NCBI GenBank assembly: GCA_016932035.1
Contig: JAFGDR010000008.1
Location: 1-47,427, forward strand
DNA: 47,427 bases
DNA from: Candidatus Cloacimonadota bacterium
GTDB taxonomy: Bacteria; Cloacimonadota; Cloacimonadia; JGIOTU-2
Reading direction: 5' to 3'
Shown: piece by piece, positions 7,297 through 15,300 of the stretch
Numbering within the stretch: position 1 is the stretch's first letter
Layout of the letters: every line of letters begins with the position of its first letter
The notes under the pieces: model-generated
Told to the model about the DNA's origin: nothing
The model's input: the letters and a program-made list of their open reading frames with translations, nothing else
Database searches by the model: none
Made by a program: the position numbers and the translations under genes

Positions 7297-9615
7297 ATGA
7301 ACGTTAAGAAAACAAAAGGTGGTCTTGCTTTAATTATTTTCTGTGCACTTGTTATAACAATTTCTACCACCACTCTTTGTGCAGAAAATGAAATCGTAAC
7401 TAAAATTACACGTGTCGATACCACACAAACATTGCAGAGTTTTGATCATATCGGCGAATTCCACACGATCGACTTTGTCGGTGATTATCAATATCTCCTC
7501 GATATTGTGAACAATTGGTTTGCAGACGGAAAAAATCAAAATACCAACAATTATTTCTGCAGTCTCTTCTCTGCACTCGGTAATGTAGATGAACTCCTCA
7601 TGGGCAGGAATTTCGATAATCCCTATTGTGATATTCTCGTCGGTCGATATAATCCGCCTGATGGCTATTCAAATATTGCTCTTAACCGTTTGGCAGACAT
7701 CGGGCTTCCTGCTGGAACGAATTTTCAAAATCTTTCATACAACCAAAGCCTGAGGTTGCTCTTTTCTCCCTATTTTGCTGCAGATGGCGTGAATGAAGCT
7801 GGTCTCGCCATTGGTATAGCATACGTGCCGGGTGTTCAAATCCAGGTTGATCCAACCAAGGAAAGTGTATGGGTAACTCGTGTTATTAGAGAAGTGCTAG
7901 ACTATGCAAGTACGGTCGATGAGGCACTGGCAATCGCAAACAGCTATAATGTCTTTGATACCGGAACAAATAATGACATCCTTTCACACCACTACATCGT
8001 AACCGATGCAAGCGAAGCATCATATATCCTCGAATATGTTGTCGACCAGTTCGTAGCGATCGTGCCGACAGTGGATTGGCAGGTACTGACGAACTCACAC
8101 ATCTATAACATCCCGCTATACCAGCTTTTAAATGGATGTTGGAGATACAATATCCTGTATACATCTCTTCAAAATTACGGTGGATGTGTTGATTTTCGTG
8201 AAGGTTTTGAATTGCTTTCCAATGTTTCATGGGGTAATCAAACAAACGGAACTCAGTGGTCAACAATGTACGATATCAATAATTGTGGGACATTCATCTC
8301 AACATATCGAGATTTTGAAAATCTTGTGTATGTCGACGTTGCAAATTTCGAATTTCTCAACTACAGCGGATATGATATTTTGAACTTCTCGTATCAAGAC
8401 GATAATGCTAATTACATAATCGAATCCGAAGAATCAGCAGAATTCTATCTCATGTTCGAACCTGCCTTTACAAGTACTGGCGTAACCGGTATTCTGCATA
8501 CAGATGATCCCGATGTTGACATTCTTAATGATGAAGTCGATTTTGGAACGGTCAACGCAGGTAATTTCGGATATAATGGTGGTGATCCTTTTATTATCCA
8601 GGCAGTGACTGACATGACACCGCACACCGTTGATTTTTCAATAACACTTGTAACAGATTATGATTTCGAATACGTATATGACTTCTCTGTATTCATTGGT
8701 TCAGGAAACTTACTGCTGGTAAATGATGATCCCGAAAACAACTACTCCTCATTCTATCAGGACGCACTCACTGAGCATAGCAGGACAGGTCATGAGTGGG
8801 ATACATCCTTTCTTGGAGAAATTCCTATCGCTCTTTGTGATGCCTACGGATCACTCATCTGGTTCACCGGAGATGCTAGCGAAGATATACTGAGTCCGGT
8901 TGAAAAAATGCTGCTCAAAGATTTTATGGATTCAGGTGGAAATGTATTTCTCACCGGGCAGGATGTGTGTGAGTGCATCAATGGCACTGACCTCTTTTCT
9001 GATTATTTTCATGCCCAGCTCGAACTCGAAGCATGGCCATTTTATGACGTTTCCGGATTGGATGCCGATCCGGTCGGTGACGGAATAACATTCTCTATTT
9101 CAGGAGGTAATGGCGCGAATAATCAGATTACACAAAGTGCAATTTGTGCTGACGCACAAGCAGTAACCTGTTTGACATATGATGGATGTCCGGTCAGTTG
9201 CGGTGTTCGATATGATGGATTATATAAGAGTGTACTCATGAGTTTTGGCTTTGAGGGTATTTCAACCCTTGCAGACAGAGCAGAAGTAATGAATAGGATC
9301 ATGGAATACTTTGAAGTTCCCGTCAGCAATGATCCTCAGAATCCTGAACAGGATATAGTTTCTCTTTCACCTGCTTTCCCCAATCCCTTCTCATCCTTAA
9401 CAAATATCTCTTTTTCTCTCCCCCATCCCGAAAAAGTGAAAATTCAGATATATAACTTAAAAGGACAGCTTGTCGAAACACTCCTCGATAAACAAAAACC
9501 TGCAGGAAATCATACAATGGAATGGAATGCGGAGCAAATGAGTTCAGGGATATATTTTATAAAATTAATAACAGAAGATAAACATATCATACAAAAGGTG
9601 GTTGTGATAAAATAA
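7297..9615 (+). CDS. secreted Ntn-hydrolase (C45/linear amide C-N hydrolase-like) with T9SS sorting domain
   Basis: I choose the ATG at 7297 because AAGGGG lies just upstream and a signal peptide begins at once (residues 1-29, ending TTLCAEN). The 772-residue product carries an Ntn-hydrolase domain of the acyl-CoA:6-APA acyltransferase / choloylglycine hydrolase type. The likely nucleophile is C88 (NYFCSLFSA), with GRNFD at residues 102-106 and GLAIGIAY about 70 residues later. Such enzymes cut linear amide bonds; the substrate is unknown. A central Rossmann/GATase-like segment (about 460-660, FMDSGGNVFLTGQDV) follows. The C-terminus is a T9SS type A sorting domain: FPNPFSSLTNIS, YNLKGQLVETL, SGIYFIK and KVVVIK. 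This tail closely matches that of the preceding C1A peptidase, and the gap is only 29 bp, so the two are probably co-transcribed and co-secreted. Confidence 0.8.
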   Translation: MNVKKTKGGLALIIFCALVITISTTTLCAENEIVTKITRVDTTQTLQSFDHIGEFHTIDFVGDYQYLLDIVNNWFADGKNQNTNNYFCSLFSALGNVDELLMGRNFDNPYCDILVGRYNPPDGYSNIALNRLADIGLPAGTNFQNLSYNQSLRLLFSPYFAADGVNEAGLAIGIAYVPGVQIQVDPTKESVWVTRVIREVLDYASTVDEALAIANSYNVFDTGTNNDILSHHYIVTDASEASYILEYVVDQFVAIVPTVDWQVLTNSHIYNIPLYQLLNGCWRYNILYTSLQNYGGCVDFREGFELLSNVSWGNQTNGTQWSTMYDINNCGTFISTYRDFENLVYVDVANFEFLNYSGYDILNFSYQDDNANYIIESEESAEFYLMFEPAFTSTGVTGILHTDDPDVDILNDEVDFGTVNAGNFGYNGGDPFIIQAVTDMTPHTVDFSITLVTDYDFEYVYDFSVFIGSGNLLLVNDDPENNYSSFYQDALTEHSRTGHEWDTSFLGEIPIALCDAYGSLIWFTGDASEDILSPVEKMLLKDFMDSGGNVFLTGQDVCECINGTDLFSDYFHAQLELEAWPFYDVSGLDADPVGDGITFSISGGNGANNQITQSAICADAQAVTCLTYDGCPVSCGVRYDGLYKSVLMSFGFEGISTLADRAEVMNRIMEYFEVPVSNDPQNPEQDIVSLSPAFPNPFSSLTNISFSLPHPEKVKIQIYNLKGQLVETLLDKQKPAGNHTMEWNAEQMSSGIYFIKLITEDKHIIQKVVVIK

Positions 9616-9626
9616 CATCTGCACCA

Positions 9627-9660
9627 TTACGGAGGTCTGCGACCATCCGTAAGGTTTTTA
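9627..9660 (+). terminator. bulged hairpin and U-run after the C45 gene
   Basis: TTACGGA (9627-9633) pairs with TCCGTAA (9646-9652), and GGTC (9634-9637) pairs with GACC (9641-9644) around a TGC loop, leaving one bulged A. The stem is followed by GGTTTTTA. It starts 12 bp after the stop codon at 9615 and probably ends the four-gene transcript. Confidence 0.6.
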
Positions 9661-9735
9661 ACCTTCGCAATGGTTAAGGAACGAAACCTTGCGAATGGTT
9701 ATCCGATATATCATTTTGATATACAATATATCAAT
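9651..9735. repeat. palindrome chain with imperfect 17-bp direct repeats
   Basis: AAGGTT-TTT-AACCTT is a perfect palindrome at 9651-9665. Two near-copies follow: AACCTTCGCAATGGTTA (9660-9676) and AACCTTGCGAATGGTTA (9685-9701). Their centres TTCGCAA and TTGCGAA are reverse complements, so they can also pair with each other. TATATCA-TTT-TGATATA forms a further hairpin just downstream (about 9707-9723). The arrangement resembles a repetitive extragenic palindrome or a decayed miniature element. No other copy is apparent in the window. Confidence 0.5.
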
Positions 9736-9832
9736 CAAAATAGGTAAAACACATAAATCCTACAATTTGATTTTCTGTAAATTTAAGCTAACTTACACTA
9801 TGCATGTAGATTATAGAATTTGCGGAAATTTT

Positions 9833-9848
9833 TGGCACAGAACTTGTA
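9833..9848 (+). promoter_or_regulatory. candidate sigma-54 (-24/-12) promoter
   Basis: TGGCAC (9833-9838) and TTGTA (9844-9848) match the -24/-12 consensus TGGCAC-N5-TTGCW with the exact 12-bp spacing between the two G positions; the only mismatch is T for C at -12. It would start a transcript near 9860, giving a leader of about 190 nt before the PDZ gene. A sigma-54-dependent activator is encoded 4 kb away (13926-15281). No enhancer site has been identified. Confidence 0.5.
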
Positions 9849-9883
9849 AAGTATAAAAGGAAAAAGTACATAGAGGTGTTCAC

Positions 9884-9952
9884 ATGAAGCATAGTTCAAT
9901 TATTTTAATATGGAAACATAGAAAAAAGCTATATAACCTCCCTAAGAAATAA
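9884..9952 (+). CDS. possible 22-residue leader peptide
   Basis: An ATG at 9884, preceded by GAGGTG 6 nt upstream, opens 22 codons rich in Lys, Ile and Leu (MKHSSIILIW, then a basic KHRKK stretch, ending LPKK) before TAA. It lies between the sigma-54-like promoter and the terminator-like hairpin. An inverted repeat, AAGCTAT (9926-9932) with ATAGCTT (9954-9960), brackets its 3' end. It could be a leader peptide or a chance ORF; length alone cannot decide. Confidence 0.3.
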   Translation: MKHSSIILIWKHRKKLYNLPKK

Positions 9953-9965
9953 CATAGCTTCACAT

Positions 9966-10020
9966 AGGGAAGCACCTCTTCCTCTCAAACGGAAGAGTCC
10001 CCCGCTTCCCTCCCTTTTTC
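9966..10020 (+). terminator. nested terminator-like hairpin (possible attenuator) before the PDZ gene
   Basis: The outer arms AGGGAAGC (9966-9973) and GCTTCCCT (10004-10011) are an exact 8-bp match. Inside them CTCTTCC (9976-9982) pairs with GGAAGAG (9991-9997). CCCTTTTTC follows. It ends only 32 nt before the ATG at 10053, leaving little room for another promoter, so readthrough or conditional folding seems needed for expression of the PDZ gene from upstream. Confidence 0.5.
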
Positions 10021-10052
10021 AAAAAATTCGTATTAACGAAAGGAGAAACAAG

Positions 10053-11258
10053 ATGAAAAAGTTAAGTGTTATCCTGGTTGTATTGCTCCTTGGAGCAACA
10101 ACCATACTCAATGCAGACCATCCATTTACGTATATGGTTGATGGATGGGGACAAGAAGATGTTGACATCAACATTGACCTATCTGAACTCAAGGACCTCA
10201 AGAAATTGCAGGAAGAACAAATCAAGAAATCAATCCAGATCTCAATGGGAGATTATAGTGAAGATTCACCACTTCTTGGTGTTTACCTTGCAGATTTGAC
10301 ATTCAAAGAAGCCTATGAAATGCACTATGATTATAATTATGGTGTTCTTCTTTCTGGTGTTGTTCCGGGTGGAGCAGCTCAACAAGCAGGTTTGATGAAA
10401 GGTGACATAATTATGGAATTCGCCGGTCAAAAACCACGCTATGAAGCTCAGCTTTCAACAATGATCAAGAGCCAAAAAGTCGGCGATGCAGTTGATATTG
10501 TCTTTTTCAGAAATGAACAAATTTATGAGACTGTTGCAGTTCTTCAATCACGTCAAAAACCTAAAGTTGATGAAACAACAGGCCAGATGATTATACCCCA
10601 AAAGCCAAAATTGGATGCAGGTGGAGGCGGTGGCAGCTGGATACCTATGTGGTTCGTTGACAAAAATAAATTTGAAGACGTAAACAAAATCATCAAAGCA
10701 TTCGGTTTTGCACCTCTTCGAGAAGACGGCATGTTCCTGAATGGCTTTGGTGGTAAGGGTAATATTGGCAAGAATTGGTTCCTTGGCGGCTTGGGTGAGT
10801 GGTATGATATCGACAGAAAGATGATCGATACTACTGGTGTAAAACGCATGAAATATAGTCTTGGATTTGGTGGTGTTACACTTGATAAGCGCTTAATGCT
10901 CAGCAAGAACCTTGCTACATCCCTTGGCTTTATGCTTGGCTGGGGAGGTCATACACTCGAACTTTCTCATGTTGGTGATAACTATGATTGGAACCAGCTG
11001 AACACTCAACTTGCAAGTTCTAATAATAACTATGTAAAACTTGAGAAAAATTACATTCTGTTCCAACCAAAATTTGAAGTACTATATCGCTTAACAGACT
11101 GGCTTGGTATTCGTGCAGCAGTTGGATATATGCTCAGCTACTCATACCATAGCGGCTGGAATGCAAATATCTGCGATGACATCTTTGAAGTGAAGAATTC
11201 ACCTGAAACCAAACTTGATGGCCTAACGATCAGCGTTGGTCCATGGTTCGGATTCTAA
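10053..11258 (+). CDS. exported PDZ-domain protein with a beta-barrel-like C-terminal half
   Basis: This 401-residue protein has a signal peptide (residues 1-21, ending TILNADH). An acidic/helical linker (about 35-70) leads to a PDZ domain (about 74-170), with GVVPGGAAQQAGLMKGDIIMEF as the ligand-binding core. A Gly/Pro-rich spacer (KPKLDAGGGGGSW) comes next, then about 190 residues of alternating beta-strand character ending in WFGF. The C-terminal phenylalanine is typical of outer-membrane barrels, but the barrel is short. No protease triad is present, so it is not a DegP-type peptidase. The PDZ part probably binds peptide ends in the periplasm while the C-terminal half sits in or at the outer membrane; that split is inference. 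It is preceded by an unusual leader and followed by a terminator. Confidence 0.7.
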   Translation: MKKLSVILVVLLLGATTILNADHPFTYMVDGWGQEDVDINIDLSELKDLKKLQEEQIKKSIQISMGDYSEDSPLLGVYLADLTFKEAYEMHYDYNYGVLLSGVVPGGAAQQAGLMKGDIIMEFAGQKPRYEAQLSTMIKSQKVGDAVDIVFFRNEQIYETVAVLQSRQKPKVDETTGQMIIPQKPKLDAGGGGGSWIPMWFVDKNKFEDVNKIIKAFGFAPLREDGMFLNGFGGKGNIGKNWFLGGLGEWYDIDRKMIDTTGVKRMKYSLGFGGVTLDKRLMLSKNLATSLGFMLGWGGHTLELSHVGDNYDWNQLNTQLASSNNNYVKLEKNYILFQPKFEVLYRLTDWLGIRAAVGYMLSYSYHSGWNANICDDIFEVKNSPETKLDGLTISVGPWFGF

Positions 11259-11269
11259 AAGGTTTATAT

Positions 11270-11300
11270 AAAGCCCCGCCATTATCGACGGGGCTTTTTT
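11270..11300 (+). terminator. Rho-independent terminator after the PDZ gene
   Basis: AAGCCCCG and CGGGGCTT form a GC-rich stem around an approximately 10-nt loop, followed by TTTTTT. It lies 12 bp after the PDZ stop and just before the AAGGAG of the next gene, so the lipoprotein at 11313 is likely to need readthrough or a promoter inside this short gap. Confidence 0.9.
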
Positions 11301-11312
11301 AAGGAGTCATTC

Positions 11313-12071
11313 ATGAAAATAATTAAGCTACTCATCGTACTTATACTCATTCCTCTGCTATTCGCATCCTGTGAGATCCGCTTCGATGGCGATAAAATAC
11401 GCGTGAAAGGCATTACACTTGAACATTCTCGAGTTATCACGCTTACAGATAGTAAAACATATGATACATTCACTGTTGAAGCTCACTCGGGAAATATTTC
11501 TCTTAAAGGCGATTCATCCTATCAATTAGAAGTAAAAGTATGGGAACGATATGAGAATGATGTAATGTTGTCATTAGAAAATGGTAAACTAGTTGGCGAA
11601 ACAGCTTCAGGAAAACCATTTGCCATTGCATCGATCGAAGGAATCATACCTTCAAAATCTTCTATTGATATAGAAACAGGTGCTGGAAATATCCTGATTG
11701 ATAACATCGAAGGAAAAGCCTTTGAGGTAGAATCCGGTGCAGGAAATCTGAATTTCAGTAATTGCACGTATCCGTTTATGGAGTTCTCAACGGGTGCCGG
11801 GAATATAATGGTTACCAACGCTGAAACCGATGCAATAGAAATGAATACAGGTGCTGGAAATATCCTTATTAAATCCCTTATCACAGAAAGACTTGATTGC
11901 AATACAGGAGTAGGTAATATTGATGTATATAACTCAACGGCAAAAGTGGCAGAGTGCAACTCAGGTATTGGAAATATATCCGTATCAGAATCTCAATTTG
12001 AAAAACATGACCTTAATACAGGCATTGGCAAGATTAACTATCGTAATAATGGGAGTTCTGTCGAACTATAA
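11313..12071 (+). CDS. beta-solenoid (DUF4097-like) lipoprotein with seven 19-residue repeats
   Basis: Signal peptidase II cleavage is predicted at LFAS|C (Cys about 20). The 252-residue product then has an introductory beta segment and, from about residue 115, seven tandem units of exactly 19 residues built on the pattern [E/D]-x-x-[S/T]-G-[A/V/I]-G-N-[I/L]. The cores read TGAGNI, SGAGNL, TGAGNI, TGAGNI, TGVGNI, SGIGNI and TGIGKI. Regular Gly-Asn turns at this period are expected to stack as a single-stranded beta-helix, as in DUF4097/DUF2807-type proteins. The role is unknown; a membrane-anchored scaffold or adhesin is possible. AAGGAG precedes the ATG, and a terminator follows the gene. 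Confidence 0.75.
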   Translation: MKIIKLLIVLILIPLLFASCEIRFDGDKIRVKGITLEHSRVITLTDSKTYDTFTVEAHSGNISLKGDSSYQLEVKVWERYENDVMLSLENGKLVGETASGKPFAIASIEGIIPSKSSIDIETGAGNILIDNIEGKAFEVESGAGNLNFSNCTYPFMEFSTGAGNIMVTNAETDAIEMNTGAGNILIKSLITERLDCNTGVGNIDVYNSTAKVAECNSGIGNISVSESQFEKHDLNTGIGKINYRNNGSSVEL

Positions 12072-12084
12072 ACATAGCAATTGA

Positions 12085-12122
12085 AAGAGGATAGGTTCCA
12101 ACCAAACTTATCCTCTTTTTTT
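12085..12122 (+). terminator. Rho-independent terminator after the solenoid lipoprotein
   Basis: AGAGGATA pairs with TATCCTCT, with an inner GGTT/AACC extension, and is followed by a run of seven T. It lies 15 bp past the stop at 12071 and ends that transcription unit before the DUF4390 operon. Confidence 0.85.
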
Positions 12123-12188
12123 ATTATAAACTTGCCATAATTTTATGAATAGCCAGGAATGTAAACACGTAATGTCAGGAGTATACTA

Positions 12189-12752
12189 ATGCTCGGATCT
12201 TTATCGAAAAAAATAACATCTTTAGTCATAGCCGCCAGCTCATTGTTCTCTTCGCACCTAACCCCTATATTCGAAAACTGCACCTATCGCCTGCAGGATG
12301 ATGTGTTGATATTCACAGGACAATTATCCAATTGCTATAATAAAGATATTGAACAGATCATGCAGTCCGGGCAAAGAATTTTGTTGGAATTTACCTACAG
12401 GATACATGAGCAGGGTAACAATATCCCGCTTCATGTCAACTCAGAAACACATGTCATCACCTATGATGTTGTGGACAGGGTTTATACTATTGATTTTACT
12501 GAAAATGGGGAAAGTACCATTTATCTTGATTTCCTGGAAGCAAAAAGACATTTCGTCCGGCTTGAAGAGTTAGCTATCCAGCATATTGATTTTTTTGAAG
12601 AGGGAAGAAGGTACTTTTTTGAGATCACTGCTACTCTAAAACCGGTGTATCTTGAGGAAATGGAAAATAATATCGAGTTGATGAAATACTGGAATAATTC
12701 ACCTCCCTCATATTCTTCACCATCCTTTTCCCTACGCGAACTCGAATCATGA
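12189..12752 (+). CDS. DUF4390-like exported protein
   Basis: This 187-residue protein has an N-terminal hydrophobic segment (about residues 8-24) that acts as a signal or anchor, then a single beta-rich domain with the DUF4390 flavour: ILLEFTYRI, VITYDVVDRVYTIDF and RRYFFEITATLKPVY. In other bacteria DUF4390 genes sit directly before an NtrY-type histidine kinase, as here: the stop overlaps the kinase ATG in an ATGA. It may sense or deliver an envelope signal to that kinase. The C-terminal tail is rich in Ser and Pro. AGGAG lies about 8 nt before the ATG. The family assignment is from pattern and context. Confidence 0.65.
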   Translation: MLGSLSKKITSLVIAASSLFSSHLTPIFENCTYRLQDDVLIFTGQLSNCYNKDIEQIMQSGQRILLEFTYRIHEQGNNIPLHVNSETHVITYDVVDRVYTIDFTENGESTIYLDFLEAKRHFVRLEELAIQHIDFFEEGRRYFFEITATLKPVYLEEMENNIELMKYWNNSPPSYSSPSFSLRELES

Positions 12753-13945
12753 AACTTCCTTCTTTTAAAATACAGATCATTGTTATCATGTTCATCCTTC
12801 TGGTGCTGTCCGGGCTTTTCACCAGATATTTTTTCATGACTCAATTCAATGACTATTCTAAGGATATCACCTCACTCAAACTGTATGATCAAGTACATAA
12901 TCTATACAGCAATCATAAAGATAGTATAGACAAAGAAGAAGTCTCCAAGATCCTAACTGATATTAACAAAATCGAGCTAACAACCTATCTTTTCCAAAAG
13001 GATATGACCCTTTATTCTACCCTGTATGTTGTTATATCAGGACTCGTCGTACTTATTATTATGCTCATTGTGCTTACGCTTATTACCAGACCGCTCAACC
13101 GGCTGCAGACAGGAACTAAAAAGATCGCTGGTGGAGATTTGAAAGTAAGAGTTCGTGAATCTCGTTTTTCTCCTATTAATGGACTGATCGTTTCCTTTAA
13201 CAACATGGTGGAAGAACTCGAGAGTAATAGAGATAAATTAGTCCAGGCGGAAAAAGATATGATGTGGCGTGAAATGGCTCAGGTTATGGCGCATGAAATC
13301 AAAAATCCACTTACCCCGCTTCGGCTTTCTGCCGAACGAATGGAGATGAAATATTGGGGAAAAAGTGAGAACTTTGATAAAATTTTCCAAGATTCGATGG
13401 AAGTTATCAATGAGGAAATTAACAATCTTCAGCACCTTGTGAAGGAATTCTCGCGGTTTGCCCGAATGCCCTCCGCAAATTTCGAACATTACGACATCAA
13501 TGAGCAGATACGCGACATCATCGCACCCTATCGCACAAAAGCAGATATCACACTCTCCCTCGATCCGGAGCTCCCTGAATTCTATGGAGATAGAATGCAG
13601 ATGAAGCAGGTTTTTGTGAATCTAATCCAGAATGCGATCCAGGCATCTTCCTCTCGAAGTATTATCGAAATATCTTCAAGGACTGATGGTGCTTTATTCA
13701 TATTTTCCATCAAAGATTCAGGTGAAGGTATTTCTCCAGAGGATATGGAACGTATCTTCCGCCCCTATTATACGACAAAGGAAAAAGGAACAGGACTGGG
13801 GCTTTCAATTGTGAAGAGGATGATAACCCAGCATCAGGGCACGATTGAGGTTGACAGCAAAAAGGGTGAAGGTACAACATTTACAATAAGAATTCAGATA
13901 CAAAAGAAACATAAAGAAGCAGAAAATGAAGATTTTAGTTATTGA
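12749..13945 (+). CDS. NtrY-like membrane sensor histidine kinase
   Basis: This 398-residue kinase has a first membrane helix (about 8-29), a short periplasmic part of about 60 residues, a second helix (about 91-113) and a HAMP domain (about 112-165). HisKA carries the H-box AHEIKNPLTPLRLS with H182. HATPase_c has the N-box NLIQNAIQ, DSGEGIS and GTGLGLS. The domain order and the ARMP segment after the H-box match NtrY kinases. It overlaps the upstream DUF4390 gene by 4 nt and the downstream response regulator by 20 nt, so all three are translationally coupled. The small sensor region suggests it reads a partner protein or membrane state rather than a bulky ligand. Confidence 0.9.
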   Translation: MKLPSFKIQIIVIMFILLVLSGLFTRYFFMTQFNDYSKDITSLKLYDQVHNLYSNHKDSIDKEEVSKILTDINKIELTTYLFQKDMTLYSTLYVVISGLVVLIIMLIVLTLITRPLNRLQTGTKKIAGGDLKVRVRESRFSPINGLIVSFNNMVEELESNRDKLVQAEKDMMWREMAQVMAHEIKNPLTPLRLSAERMEMKYWGKSENFDKIFQDSMEVINEEINNLQHLVKEFSRFARMPSANFEHYDINEQIRDIIAPYRTKADITLSLDPELPEFYGDRMQMKQVFVNLIQNAIQASSSRSIIEISSRTDGALFIFSIKDSGEGISPEDMERIFRPYYTTKEKGTGLGLSIVKRMITQHQGTIEVDSKKGEGTTFTIRIQIQKKHKEAENEDFSY

Positions 13946-15281
13946 CGACGAAAAAAATATTCGACGCACACTGACGGATATTCTTGAAGATGAGGGCTAT
14001 ACTGTCCTCGATGCTGTATCGGGGGAAGAGGGATTGCAGGTTCTTGCCCGGGAAAACATCGATCTCCTTCTTCTCGACGTGAAACTCTCAGGTATGGACG
14101 GCATTGAAGTGCTGAAAAAAGTACGTAAGGATTTCCCCTCTCTCGACGTGATCATGATTTCAGGTCACAGTACGATCAAAACTGCAGTTCAAGCAGTACA
14201 GATGGGTGCTTATAACTTCCTCGAAAAACCGCTTTCTCTGCATAAAATTATTGTATCAGCTCGTAATATCGCTGACAAGATCAAACTCTACAAGAAATAT
14301 AATGAAGAACAAAAGGATATTGAATCCCATTATAAGATGATCGGCATCTCACCTGAATTTGAAAGAGTGAGAAGTCTTATAGAGAAGGTCAGCAAGACGG
14401 ACAGTAAAGTCTTGATACGTGGTGAAAGCGGAACAGGTAAAGAGCTGGTTGCCTATGCAATTCATAATAAAAGCGAGCGTAAGAATGGACCGTTCGTAAA
14501 ATTTAACTCAGCTGCTATTCCAAACGAACTGGTCGAGAGTGAACTTTTCGGTCATGAGAAAGGTGCCTTCACCGGCGCTGAGGATAAGAAACTCGGAAAG
14601 CTTGAAGTTGCACATGAAGGAACCCTTTTCCTCGATGAGATCGGAGACATGAACCTGAATGCACAGGCAAAAATGCTTCGTGTGATCCAGGAAGGAAAAT
14701 TCGAGCGCATCGGGTCTAACAACATCATCGATATCGATGTACGTATCCTTGCTGCAACAAACAAAAACCTCGAGCAAATGGTGCAGGATGGTACGTTCCG
14801 GGAAGACCTTTTCTACCGACTCAATGTGATCCCCATCATCATCCCGCCGCTGCGGGAAAGAATATCGGACATCCCCGTTCTCCTTGAGTATTATCTTGAT
14901 TACTATGCAGTTGAACTAAAAGATCATCCAAAGAAATTTTCATCGCAGGCGATGCGGCTTCTGCAAAGTTATCCATTCCCGGGAAATATCAGGGAATTGA
15001 AAAATCTTATTGAGCGACTGTATATTATTTCACCAGAAAAAATTATTACCGAATCAGATGTCGCACCCCAGATAAAAATGCTTCCTGCAAAGGCAAAAGC
15101 AGAGACGCATCTTTTTGAAATCAATAATTTTACAGACGCCAAAAAACAGTTTGAAATAGATTATTTGAAAGAACAGCTTGACAAATATAATTGGAATATA
15201 AGTCTTACGGCTGAAAATATCGGTCTTCAGCAATCAAATCTTTCACGTAAATTGAAGGATCTCGGGATCGATAAAGATTAG
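13926..15281 (+). CDS. NtrC-family sigma-54-dependent response regulator
   Basis: This 451-residue protein has three domains. The receiver (residues 1-120) has the acidic pocket D7/D8, phospho-acceptor D51 (LLLLDVKLSGMDG) and K102 in LEKP. The AAA+ sigma-54 activator domain (about 140-370) has Walker A GESGTGKE, the sigma-54-contacting GAFTGA loop and Walker B GTLFLDEIGDM. A Fis-type helix-turn-helix lies at the end (SLTAENIGLQQSNLSRKLKDLGI). It is the cognate partner of the overlapping kinase. Its regulon is unknown, but a sigma-54-like promoter lies 4 kb upstream, before the PDZ gene. PlsY starts 19 bp downstream. Confidence 0.95.
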   Translation: MKILVIDDEKNIRRTLTDILEDEGYTVLDAVSGEEGLQVLARENIDLLLLDVKLSGMDGIEVLKKVRKDFPSLDVIMISGHSTIKTAVQAVQMGAYNFLEKPLSLHKIIVSARNIADKIKLYKKYNEEQKDIESHYKMIGISPEFERVRSLIEKVSKTDSKVLIRGESGTGKELVAYAIHNKSERKNGPFVKFNSAAIPNELVESELFGHEKGAFTGAEDKKLGKLEVAHEGTLFLDEIGDMNLNAQAKMLRVIQEGKFERIGSNNIIDIDVRILAATNKNLEQMVQDGTFREDLFYRLNVIPIIIPPLRERISDIPVLLEYYLDYYAVELKDHPKKFSSQAMRLLQSYPFPGNIRELKNLIERLYIISPEKIITESDVAPQIKMLPAKAKAETHLFEINNFTDAKKQFEIDYLKEQLDKYNWNISLTAENIGLQQSNLSRKLKDLGIDKD

Positions 15282-15300
15282 AGGCTATGTAGGACTATGT

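Larger units (their letters stand above)
9616..10052 (+). other. 437-bp structured intergenic region
   Basis: This gap between the C45 gene and the PDZ gene holds no normal-sized gene. It contains, in order, a strong hairpin (9627-9652), a chain of short inverted and direct repeats (9651-9735), a sigma-54-like promoter (9833-9848), a 22-codon ORF (9884-9952) and a nested terminator-like hairpin (9966-10020). These are listed separately. Confidence 0.8.

Noticed and set aside
11660-12060. possible CRISPR-like or tandem DNA repeat
   Set aside because: The 57-bp periodicity comes from the 19-residue protein repeats; the DNA units are diverged and have no spacer structure.
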